Origin: Clostridia bacterium
GTDB lineage: Bacteria; Bacillota; Clostridia; TANB77; CAG-508
Assembly: GCA_900752095.1 (NCBI GenBank)
Contig: CAADUD010000068.1
Span: 1-15,367, forward strand
Length of the DNA stretch: 15,367 bases
Reading direction: 5' to 3'
Shown in pieces: positions 1 to 5,593 of the stretch (its first letter is position 1; each line of letters begins with the position of its first letter). The notes beneath the pieces were generated by a model that did not search any database, was not told the DNA's origin, and saw only the letters and a program-made list of their open reading frames with translations. A program made the translations under genes and the position numbers.

Positions 1-852
1 ATCATATTCTCTATTTCCGTACACCTTTTTTCCATACCCCATGCTTCCAATATATTCTTCTATATTATGATTAGCAGTATGGAAAAAGTCAATATTTCCT
101 AATTTAAACTCATTATATACTTCCCCCATAGTATCATACAAAAATATTTCTATGGTTTTCATATTTTGATTGTTTAAATTGCTTTCTCTATTATTATTGT
201 TTCTTGTTAGTTTTATACTATGTTTTGTTATTTTTGTAATTTGATATTTTCCTGTTCCTACAGGAACTTGCGTAGATTTTTCTAATGTTTGATTTTCATA
301 TTGTTTAGAAGAAATAATAGGAAAAATTAAATTATATTCAAAAAATGGAATTTCTTTGTTTAATTCTATTCTAATAATATGTTCACCTACTATTTCTACC
401 TTATTGATTTCTTTTACATTTTCTATATAAATAGAATTTTTAGTTTTTTGCAATGTTTCTATGGAAAATTTAACATCTTCTGCTGTAAAGTCACTACCAT
501 CTTGCCATTTCACATTTTCTTTTAATTTAATAACATAACTCTTTTCTCCTACTTTTGACCATTCTTGTGCTAAACAAGTAGTAATATGATAGTCCTGTGT
601 AATTGTAAGTAATGGTTCAAAAATTAGTTGATCTAAATAAAGAATTTCTCGATTTTTTGTAAGGTATGGATGAATATTATCATAGTCTGAAATACCTAAT
701 CGCATATTGGTAATCATGTTTATTGTTTCATAAGTAATTTCTTGATTTTCTTCTTGTTTCTGAAAAGGATTTTGCAAAAAGAAATAAACTATTCCTGCTA
801 TAATAAACAAAATAAATAAAATGACTATTATTTTTATAGAGTTTGACTTCAT
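1..852 (-). CDS. Peptide/nickel-type ABC transporter substrate-binding protein (family 5), 3' end cut by window edge
   Basis: I translated this frame by hand: 284 codons from an ATG at 852 with no stop before the window edge, so the C-terminal half is missing. AAGGAG lies 6 bases upstream of the ATG. Residues about 7-26 form one hydrophobic segment (IKIIVILFILFIIAGIVYFF). The following part reads like a solute-binding protein of the OppA/DppA type: an LDQLIFEPLL stretch, then WQDGSDFTAEDVKFSIETL, the family's hallmark region, then PVGTGKYQI. Known family members capture oligopeptides or similar ligands outside the membrane for an ABC importer. No lipobox cysteine follows the hydrophobic segment, so this one seems held by an uncleaved helix rather than a lipid. 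Partner permease and ATPase genes are not in view. The ligand cannot be deduced. Confidence 0.85.
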   Translation of the reverse strand, partial: MKSNSIKIIVILFILFIIAGIVYFFLQNPFQKQEENQEITYETINMITNMRLGISDYDNIHPYLTKNREILYLDQLIFEPLLTITQDYHITTCLAQEWSKVGEKSYVIKLKENVKWQDGSDFTAEDVKFSIETLQKTKNSIYIENVKEINKVEIVGEHIIRIELNKEIPFFEYNLIFPIISSKQYENQTLEKSTQVPVGTGKYQITKITKHSIKLTRNNNNRESNLNNQNMKTIEIFLYDTMGEVYNEFKLGNIDFFHTANHNIEEYIGSMGYGKKVYGNREYD

Positions 853-870
853 GTATCTCTCCTTGTATAT

Positions 871-902
871 ATTCCTAGTTGTTTTTATTATTCTTAGTTG
901 TT
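871..902. repeat. Two 13-bp direct repeats overlapping the transcription start region
   Basis: ATTCCTAGTTGTT (871-883) and ATTCTTAGTTGTT (890-902) differ at one base and start 19 bp apart. They lie just downstream of the -10 box of the substrate-binding protein gene, where a repressor could bind. That role is inferred. Confidence 0.5.
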
Positions 903-931
903 ATCATATACTATCTTTCCACTTTTTGCAA
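903..931 (-). promoter_or_regulatory. Promoter for the substrate-binding protein gene
   Basis: On the minus strand TTGCAA (926-931) and TATGAT (903-908) are 17 bases apart, a good SigA-type match. It sits 50 bases before the start codon and just after the spoVS terminator. Confidence 0.6.
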
Positions 932-941
932 TTATTCATAC

Positions 942-974
942 AAAAAAAGCACAAAAACATTGTTATTTTTGTGC
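942..974 (-). terminator. Rho-independent terminator downstream of spoVS
   Basis: On the minus strand a 9-bp stem, GCACAAAAA paired with TTTTTGTGC, encloses an 8-base loop and is followed directly by seven T. It ends spoVS transcription before the next promoter. Confidence 0.85.
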
Positions 975-1060
975 CCTATATAAATATGGTTTATCCATAA
1001 AATTTATTTTTACTTTTAAATTCAATTTTATCTTTTTTCTGTTTTTAATCCTTGTTTTTA

Positions 1061-1324
1061 TTATTTTCTACTTTCTACAATTAGTTTAATACCAGTTCTG
1101 TCCTCCCCTTCTACTTCTACTTCTGCAAATGCTGGTATACATACTAAGTCTACTCCCGCTGGTGCTACAAACCCTCTTGCGATTGCAATAGCCTTTACTG
1201 CTTGATTTAATGCTCCTGCTCCAATTGCTTGCATTTCTGCCTTACTTGATTCTTTTACCAAACCAGCTATTGCTCCTGCTACTGAATTTGGATTTGATTT
1301 TGATGAGATTTTTAAAACTTCCAT
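1061..1324 (-). CDS. spoVS: Stage V sporulation protein S
   Basis: The 87-residue product has the length and near-invariant sequence of SpoVS: it opens MEVLKISSKSNPNSVAGAIAG, continues with the QAIGAGALNQAVKAIAIARG core, and ends in EDRTGIKLIVE. SpoVS is a small cytoplasmic Alba-fold protein. In Bacillus subtilis its loss blocks spore formation at stage V and affects septation; a nucleic-acid-binding role is suggested by the fold. GGAGG lies 6 bases before the ATG. The gene sits 130 bases downstream of ymdB, a common clostridial neighbour, but has its own promoter and terminator, so it can be read alone. Its presence supports a spore-forming ancestry, although spoVS also occurs in some non-sporing bacteria. 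Confidence 0.96.
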   Translation of the reverse strand: MEVLKISSKSNPNSVAGAIAGLVKESSKAEMQAIGAGALNQAVKAIAIARGFVAPAGVDLVCIPAFAEVEVEGEDRTGIKLIVESRK

Positions 1325-1368
1325 TTTTGCCTCCTATAATTTATTTTTTTGTTTCGCGAACAATTATA

Positions 1369-1397
1369 TTTATATTATATTTTTCTTTTTTTGTCTA
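1369..1397 (-). promoter_or_regulatory. Promoter for spoVS, with a palindrome at the start site
   Basis: On the minus strand TAGACA (1392-1397) and TATAAA (1369-1374) are 17 bases apart. An 8-bp perfect palindrome TTCGCGAA (1353-1360) begins near the expected transcription start. I see no clear SigH-type boxes, which B. subtilis spoVS uses. Confidence 0.55.
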
Positions 1398-1454
1398 GTA
1401 CTTTTTGGAAAAAAGTGGAAATTTTTATCGCCATTTTTTTACATTTTTTTTCAT

Positions 1455-2228
1455 CTATTTCAAGAAAATTCTCTCTATATTACAAATGTAACCTTTTTCC
1501 TCATTTAATTCAAAAATACATCCATTAAAAATGCATTCCCCTTCTGCTAATTTATATCTTTCTGGAAGAGATGTTAAAAATCTTTTTACAGAAGCCTCTA
1601 CTTCCATACCTATTACAGAGTTTTTTGGCCCTGTCATTCCTAAATCTGTAATATATCCCATCCCTTTTTGTGTAATTTCCTCATCTGCAGTTTGCACGTG
1701 AGTATGAGTTCCTACCAAAATAGAAACTTTTCCATCTAAAAAATACTTCATAGCAATTTTTTCAGCGGTAGCTTCTGCATGAAAATCCACCACAAAAAAA
1801 TCTACCTCTGATTCTATTTTTTCTATTAATTCATCTGCCACTGTAAAAGGATTTTCAGATAAAACATTCATGTCTGTTCTTCCAATTAAATTTATGACTG
1901 CTACTTTTTTATCTTGGCAATCATAAATTCCATACCCTTTACCTACTACACCTTTTGAATAATTAGCTGGTCTAATTAGTTTTGGATGATCTATAAAAGT
2001 AAAAATATCTTTTTTAGCCCAAGTATGATTTCCCATGGTCACACAATCAATAGGTAATTTTAGTAATTCATCCCAAATTTTAAAAGTAAGTCCCATGCCA
2101 CCTGCCGCATTTTCTCCATTTACTACTATAAAATCAATATTTCTTTCCATTTTTAACTTTGGTAATATTTGTTTTAATTTATCTAATCCATTTTCTCCTA
2201 CAATATCTCCAACCATTAATATTTTCAT
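1455..2228 (-). CDS. ymdB: YmdB-family metallophosphoesterase (2',3'-cyclic nucleotide phosphodiesterase)
   Basis: The 257-residue product matches the YmdB/TIGR00282 family over its full usual length. The dinuclear metal site is visible in order: D8 in VGDIVG, E39-N40 in VNGEN, N67-H68 in GNHTW, H150 in DFHAE, and H175 and H177 in GTHTHVQTADE, followed by the MTGP loop near 198-201. In Bacillus YmdB hydrolyses 2',3'-cAMP and related phosphodiesters and affects biofilm and motility gene expression, often beside the RNase Y gene; no RNase Y gene is in this window. It is cytoplasmic. The ATG is preceded by AAAGGA at a rather long 12-base spacing, with GGAAG closer. spoVS follows 130 bases downstream without an obvious terminator, so read-through is possible. 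Confidence 0.95.
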   Translation of the reverse strand: MKILMVGDIVGENGLDKLKQILPKLKMERNIDFIVVNGENAAGGMGLTFKIWDELLKLPIDCVTMGNHTWAKKDIFTFIDHPKLIRPANYSKGVVGKGYGIYDCQDKKVAVINLIGRTDMNVLSENPFTVADELIEKIESEVDFFVVDFHAEATAEKIAMKYFLDGKVSILVGTHTHVQTADEEITQKGMGYITDLGMTGPKNSVIGMEVEASVKRFLTSLPERYKLAEGECIFNGCIFELNEEKGYICNIERIFLK

Positions 2229-2258
2229 TCGTTGCTTCCGTCCTTTCTCTTTTTTCTT

Positions 2259-2287
2259 ATCATACTATAAAATTTTCAAATGGTCAA
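2259..2287 (-). promoter_or_regulatory. Promoter for ymdB
   Basis: On the minus strand TTGACC (2282-2287) and TATGAT (2259-2264) are separated by exactly 17 bases, about 30 bases before the ATG. Confidence 0.65.
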
Positions 2288-2395
2288 ATTGCTTTAAAAG
2301 ATATTTTAAATTTTAAAATTTCAGTAAAAAGTCTAGATTTTTGATAAAAAATATTATAAAATAAAAAAGTAAATTTGCTATTGGAATAAAATTAT

Positions 2396-2480
2396 GCGAA
2401 TATGCTGGAACTGGCAGACAGGCACGTTTGAGGGGCGTGTGCTTTATAGCGTGTGGGTTCAAGTCTCACTATTCGCACCA
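2396..2480 (+). tRNA. tRNA-Leu, anticodon GAG
   Basis: This 85-base gene folds as a class II tRNA with encoded CCA. The acceptor stem GCGAATA (2396-2402) pairs with TATTCGC (2470-2476), discriminator A at 2477. The D-arm has the AACTGGCAGACAGG form typical of tRNA-Leu. The anticodon stem CACGT pairs with GCGTG around the loop TTGAGGG, giving anticodon GAG. A short variable arm (GC..GC) follows, then the T-arm GTGGG-TTCAAGT-CTCAC. It decodes CUU/CUC. It stands alone between minus-strand genes. No strong promoter is obvious; TAGATT (2334-2339) and TAAAAT (2357-2362), 17 bases apart, are a weak candidate. The terminator at 2515-2541 ends the transcript. Confidence 0.95.
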
Positions 2481-2514
2481 ATAATTGTCAAAATCTCTGT
2501 TCCTATTGATAAAG

Positions 2515-2541
2515 AAAAAAGCCCCAATTAGGGGCTTTTTT
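2515..2541. terminator. Bidirectional terminator between tRNA-Leu and the six-cysteine protein gene
   Basis: AAAAAAGCCCC (2515-2525) pairs with GGGGCTTTTTT (2531-2541) around a 5-base loop. Both strands show a GC stem followed by a T-run, so it serves the tRNA on plus and the converging gene on minus. Confidence 0.92.
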
Positions 2542-2574
2542 ATGATAGTATTCTAATTCCTTTTTTGAAAAAAT

Positions 2575-3126
2575 TTAAATGTTGTATAAATACAACAGGT
2601 GAAGAAAATTAGAAAACTGCATTACGGAAAAATAATGGTTATTTAAATAATCTCTTTTCATAGCTTCTAATACGCTTTGTCTAATTGGACAATCTGGAAT
2701 TGTTCCCCTAGGTACAACAACTGCAGTAAGTTTTGGATGTTTAATTACCTCATCCTTACAAAATATAACAGGTTCTTTTATCATTGCACAAGCAACTGCA
2801 AAGGCTATATCAAAGTTTAGAAATAATACTTCTTTTGGTATCTCTTTATCAATCTTAAATCTAACAACTCCTTCTTGAATTAATGCTTTACACATACAGG
2901 ACGCTCTTATGAATGTATTAGATGGTCCAATTATATCATGTTCACTAATATCCTCCATTGTTTGATAATAACAAGCAAGATACTTATCTCCTTGAACACC
3001 TTGCAATATGCTTACATTATACCTTTCCCGTATATTTTCTTCTAGTTCAAATACTTTCTTTTGTGCTACGCCTTTTACAAGTTTATCAAAGTCTTCTTCC
3101 ATGGGACCAAAGTATTTCATTTCCAT
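2575..3126 (-). CDS. Unrecognised 183-residue cysteine-rich cytoplasmic protein
   Basis: I do not recognise this family. Translation support is good: GGAGGAG lies just before the ATG, a near-consensus promoter lies upstream and a terminator downstream. The protein has no signal peptide or membrane segment. It has six cysteines (52, 77, 79, 113, 123, 146), including a CMC pair and a DCPIRQ segment near 145-150. Residues 10-45 look helical and charged. Residues 86-140 alternate hydrophobic beta-like stretches (EVLFLNFDIAFAVACAM, LTAVVVPRG). The last 20 residues (SNFLHLLYLYNI) are hydrophobic and less regular, so a late frame change cannot be excluded. It is transcribed alone, converging on tRNA-Leu and divergent from the HD hydrolase gene. 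Metal or redox chemistry is possible from the cysteines, but that is a guess. Confidence 0.8.
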   Translation of the reverse strand: MEMKYFGPMEEDFDKLVKGVAQKKVFELEENIRERYNVSILQGVQGDKYLACYYQTMEDISEHDIIGPSNTFIRASCMCKALIQEGVVRFKIDKEIPKEVLFLNFDIAFAVACAMIKEPVIFCKDEVIKHPKLTAVVVPRGTIPDCPIRQSVLEAMKRDYLNNHYFSVMQFSNFLHLLYLYNI

Positions 3127-3195
3127 TGTTTCTCCTCCACTCTAAAATTTTATTGTGAAATTTTTACAAAGGGCTTTTTTCCCTATTTAATTTAA

Positions 3196-3224
3196 ATTAT
3201 ATCTTATTTTTCCAGAAATTGCAA
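3196..3224 (-). promoter_or_regulatory. Promoter for the six-cysteine protein gene
   Basis: On the minus strand TTGCAA (3219-3224) and a perfect TATAAT (3196-3201) are 17 bases apart, about 70 bases before the ATG. Confidence 0.7.
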
Positions 3225-3348
3225 ATTTTTATCTTCTTTAAACTCTTCCTTATAATATGATTCATTTTAAAAGATGTTTCAAAATAGATAAAAAATGAGA
3301 CAAAATCATAAATAAATCAGATTATAACGGTCAAATTTGTTTTAACCA

Positions 3349-3378
3349 TTGTCTTTTTTCTATTTTATATGTTATACT
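3349..3378 (+). promoter_or_regulatory. Promoter for the HD-hydrolase gene
   Basis: TTGTCT (3349-3354) and TATACT (3373-3378) are 18 bases apart, about 72 bases before the ATG at 3451. Confidence 0.55.
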
Positions 3379-3450
3379 ATTTTTTGTTAATATAGGGTTA
3401 ATATTTTTTCAATAGACTAAAATAAATAACAAAGAAAGGAATATATAAAA

Positions 3451-4020
3451 ATGAAAGAAGAATTTTTAAATTTATTAAAATCTATACAAAGAGAAGGAAT
3501 AGAAAAACTAATTGCCTATTTAGAAAAAACGGACTTTTTTAAGGCACCTGCCAGCACTAGATTTCATGGAAACTATGAAGGCGGTTTATTGGAACATAGT
3601 TTAAATGTTTATCATCTTTTAAAGGAAAAAGTAGCACAAAAGCCATATTCAGAAGTTATTTCAGCTTCTGATGATACTATTATTTTAATTACTCTTTTAC
3701 ATGATATTTGTAAAACTAATTATTATGTAGTAGATTATCGTAATAAAAAAAATACAGATGGTGTTTGGGTAAAAGAGCCATACTATACAACAAACGATAC
3801 CATTCCTTATGGTCATGGTGAAAAATCTGTTATGATGATTAGCAAATTTATCGATTTAACTATGGAAGAAATGTATGCAATCCGTTGGCACATGGGATTT
3901 ACAGAACCTAAAGAATTTTATAATATGATTGGAAATGCTTACGAAAAATATCCTTTGGCTTTAGCTTTACATGAAGCTGATTTAGAAGCAACTTATTTAT
4001 TAGAATCTAAAAATAATTAG
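3451..4020 (+). CDS. HD-domain phosphohydrolase-like protein
   Basis: The 189-residue product carries the HD metal-site pattern: H49 in GGLLEHSLNVY, H84-D85 in LLHDICK, H122 in YGHGEKS, H147 in RWHMGF, and a late D177 in LHEADLEA. The arrangement (GGLLEHSLNV, LLHDICK, YGHGE, RWHMG) resembles the HD part of YhaM-like 3'-5' exoribonucleases and related stand-alone hydrolases, but there is no OB-fold nucleic-acid domain. The HD superfamily hydrolyses phosphoesters of nucleotides or nucleic acids; the substrate here is unknown. The protein is cytoplasmic, with no signal or membrane segment. AAAGGA precedes the ATG by 10 bases. It is followed by the damaged pseudouridine synthase gene on the same strand with no terminator in between, so the two may share a transcript. 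Confidence 0.88.
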   Translation: MKEEFLNLLKSIQREGIEKLIAYLEKTDFFKAPASTRFHGNYEGGLLEHSLNVYHLLKEKVAQKPYSEVISASDDTIILITLLHDICKTNYYVVDYRNKKNTDGVWVKEPYYTTNDTIPYGHGEKSVMMISKFIDLTMEEMYAIRWHMGFTEPKEFYNMIGNAYEKYPLALALHEADLEATYLLESKNN

Positions 4021-4034
4021 AAATCTAAAATAAT
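4001..4034 (+). repeat. 17-bp tandem duplication across the HD gene stop codon
   Basis: TAGAATCTAAAAATAAT (4001-4017) is followed directly by TAGAAATCTAAAATAAT (4018-4034). The copies differ only in how one A is placed between two A-runs. The stop codon TAG (4018-4020) is the start of the second copy. Confidence 0.6.
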
Positions 4035-4154
4035 ACTCAAATTATAGCAATTATGAAAAAATATTAATAAAGCTGAGAAAAATTAAAAAGTGAAAAGTTT
4101 AACATTCACAATGAAAGAAAATGAATCTTAACTACATAAAGGAAGTAACCTTAA

Positions 4155-5135
4155 ATGAAATTAGTTTATAAAGTTCCTAAAATAAATCATTATCGAAATA
4201 TAAAAGAAGTTTTGAAGGCAGAATTTCAAATGTCTGATAGACTTCTTTTAAAGCTGAAAAGACTTCAAAAAATTTATTTAAATCAAAATACAGTATATGT
4301 ACATCATACAATTTTGCCAGGAGATATAATTACTTGTGATTTAAATGATGAAGAAGATAGTCCTAATATTGTTCCCACTAATATGCCTCTTTCTATTTTA
4401 TATGAAGATGAAGCTTATTTAGTCATAAACAAGACAGCTGGAATTCCTGTCCATCCTTCCATGGAGCATTATACAGACAGTCTGTCCAATGGTGTACGCT
4501 TCTATTTTGATCAAATTGGTTTGAAGAAAAAAATAAGACCTGTAAATCGCTTAGACAAAGATACTTCTGGTGTTGTATTATTTGCAAAAAATGAATATAT
4601 TCAAGAAGCTTTTGTTAAACAAATGCAAAACCATTTTTTTCAAAAAGAATATATTGCAATTGTTAGTGGTAAATTAGAAAAAAATAAGCGGAACTATTTC
4701 TTTGCCGATTGATAGAGAACAAAATAGCATTATAAAACGTTGCGTTTCCGAAAATGGTCTAGGTCTATTACCCATTATGAGGTAATGAATAGCAGCTCTA
4801 AAATATTTAAAAAAAATGGGCCAAATAATCAATCTCCTATTAAGACAATTTCTAATTTGAGTACTACTGATTATAATTTCAAAATTTCAGAAAATTTTGA
4901 AATAGTAAAATGCTTATTAGAAACTGGCCGAACACACCAAATTCGTGTTCATTTTGCTGCTATTGGTCATCCTTTATTAGGGGATACTCTTTATGGCTCT
5001 TCTTCTCCTCTTATTGCCAGGCAAGCTTTGCATGCTTATCAGGTAACTTTTTTTCATCCTATTACAAAGAAAAAAGTTTGCTATATCGCTCCTATTCCAG
5101 ATGATTTTGATGTATTTTATACAGAAAAAAGATAG
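4155..5135 (+). pseudogene. RluA/RluD-family 23S rRNA pseudouridine synthase, reading frame broken twice
   Basis: The first part (4155-4712) has an N-terminal S4-like RNA-binding region (about residues 15-65) and the synthase core with RPVNRLDKDTSGVVLFAKN, catalytic Asp134. That frame stops at TGA 4710-4712. The family sequence continues in the +1 frame from about 4684 to 4761 (KISGTISLPIDREQN, then KRCVSENGL) and returns to the first frame from 4761 (RSITHYEV) to the family C-terminus, LLETGRTHQIRVHFAAIGHPLLGDTLYG, ending at TAG 5133-5135. One extra A in the seven-A run 4678-4684 and one missing base near 4761 would explain everything. Residues between THYEV and FEIVKCLLETGR are about 30-35 longer than usual and Asn/Ser/Lys-rich. 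The enzyme would isomerise uridines in 23S rRNA. As it stands full-length protein cannot be made; assembly error is a real alternative. AAGGAAG precedes the ATG. Confidence 0.85.
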
Positions 5136-5152
5136 GTTTTGCCTATCTTTTT
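5126..5152. terminator. Bidirectional terminator between the pseudouridine synthase gene and rnpB
   Basis: AAAAAGATAGG (5126-5136) pairs with CCTATCTTTTT (5142-5152) around TTTTG. The stem contains the TAG stop of the plus gene. On the minus strand it follows the 3' end of rnpB and ends in six T. Confidence 0.88.
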
Positions 5153-5166
5153 CATATATAAAAAAT

Positions 5167-5510
5167 AGTAAATCTATAAGCCGGGTTCTGTCTAAGATAG
5201 TCATTTATCTAGAATTTATATTACTATAAATTTCGTGCCACCAAATTAGAAGATGACGAGTAGTCTTAGCCTTCTGCTTTCGGTGTTGCTCCAGATGGGG
5301 TTTACACTGCCTAGTATGTCACCATACCAGCGGTAGGCTCTTACCCTGCCTTTTCATCCTTACCTAAAATTCTAGGCGGTTATTTTCTGTTGCACTTTCC
5401 TTAAGGTTACCCTCACTGGACGTTATCCAGCATCCTTACTCTATGGAGTCCGGACTTTCCTCGTACGCTGCCTTTCGACCTTGCTATACGCGACTATCCA
5501 ATTTACTACT
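5167..5510 (-). ncRNA. rnpB: RNase P RNA, class-A-like
   Basis: This is the catalytic RNA of ribonuclease P, which cuts 5' leaders from pre-tRNA. On the minus strand all conserved blocks appear in order: GAGGAAAGTCCGGACTCC (plus-strand 5445-5462), AGTGCAACAGAAA (near 5384-5396), CCGCC, GGTAAGGATGAAAAGG, GGGTAAGAGCCTACCG, GGAGCAACACCG, and AGACAGAACCCGGCTTAT (5176-5193). The ends are set by helix P1: AGTAAATT (plus 5500-5507) pairs with GATTTACT (plus 5167-5174). A run of six T follows the 3' end. Length is about 340 bases, normal for the molecule. The layout suggests the ancestral type A rather than Bacillus type B. Exact ends are good to a few bases. Confidence 0.96.
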
Positions 5511-5515
5511 GTTTT

Positions 5516-5544
5516 ATTTTAACATATTCTCTAAAAAAAATCAA
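5516..5544 (-). promoter_or_regulatory. Promoter for rnpB
   Basis: On the minus strand TTGATT (5539-5544) and TAAAAT (5516-5521) are 17 bases apart, with TGT before the -10 (extended -10). The expected start falls at the 5' end of P1. Confidence 0.75.
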
Positions 5545-5593
5545 TATAAAGTATTCCAAGTTTCCCTATTTAGGGTAACTTTCTCTCCCGTTC

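Larger units (their letters stand above)
3127..3450. other. 324-base divergent intergenic region
   Basis: It holds the minus-strand promoter for the six-cysteine gene and the plus-strand promoter for the HD gene, both listed separately. Between them is an imperfect inverted pair, TGTTTCA (3275-3281) and TGAGACA (3296-3302), one mismatch, 14-base gap. I see no gene or RNA here. Confidence 0.6.

Noticed and set aside
898..1089. 63-codon hydrophobic frame on the plus strand
   Set aside because: It runs through the spoVS terminator hairpin and T/A-rich spacer; it has no ribosome binding site, and its Phe/Ile/Tyr content is what AT-rich DNA gives in any frame.
2396..2480. tRNA-Leu as an integration site for a mobile element
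   Set aside because: No integrase, no repeated copy of the tRNA 3' end and no foreign-looking genes are found around it.
4678..4685. Programmed -1 frameshift on the A-run in the pseudouridine synthase gene
   Set aside because: The family sequence continues in the +1 frame, and a -1 shift reaches a TAA stop at 4685-4687 immediately.
4977..5204. 75-codon minus frame running from the 3' end of rnpB into the pseudouridine synthase gene
   Set aside because: It overlaps the structured RNA, the bidirectional terminator and a conserved coding segment on the other strand.
5564..5575. CCCTA-TT-TAGGG palindrome upstream of rnpB as a terminator for the exported protein gene
   Set aside because: The loop is only two bases and no T-run follows directly, so it does not fit a rho-independent terminator.
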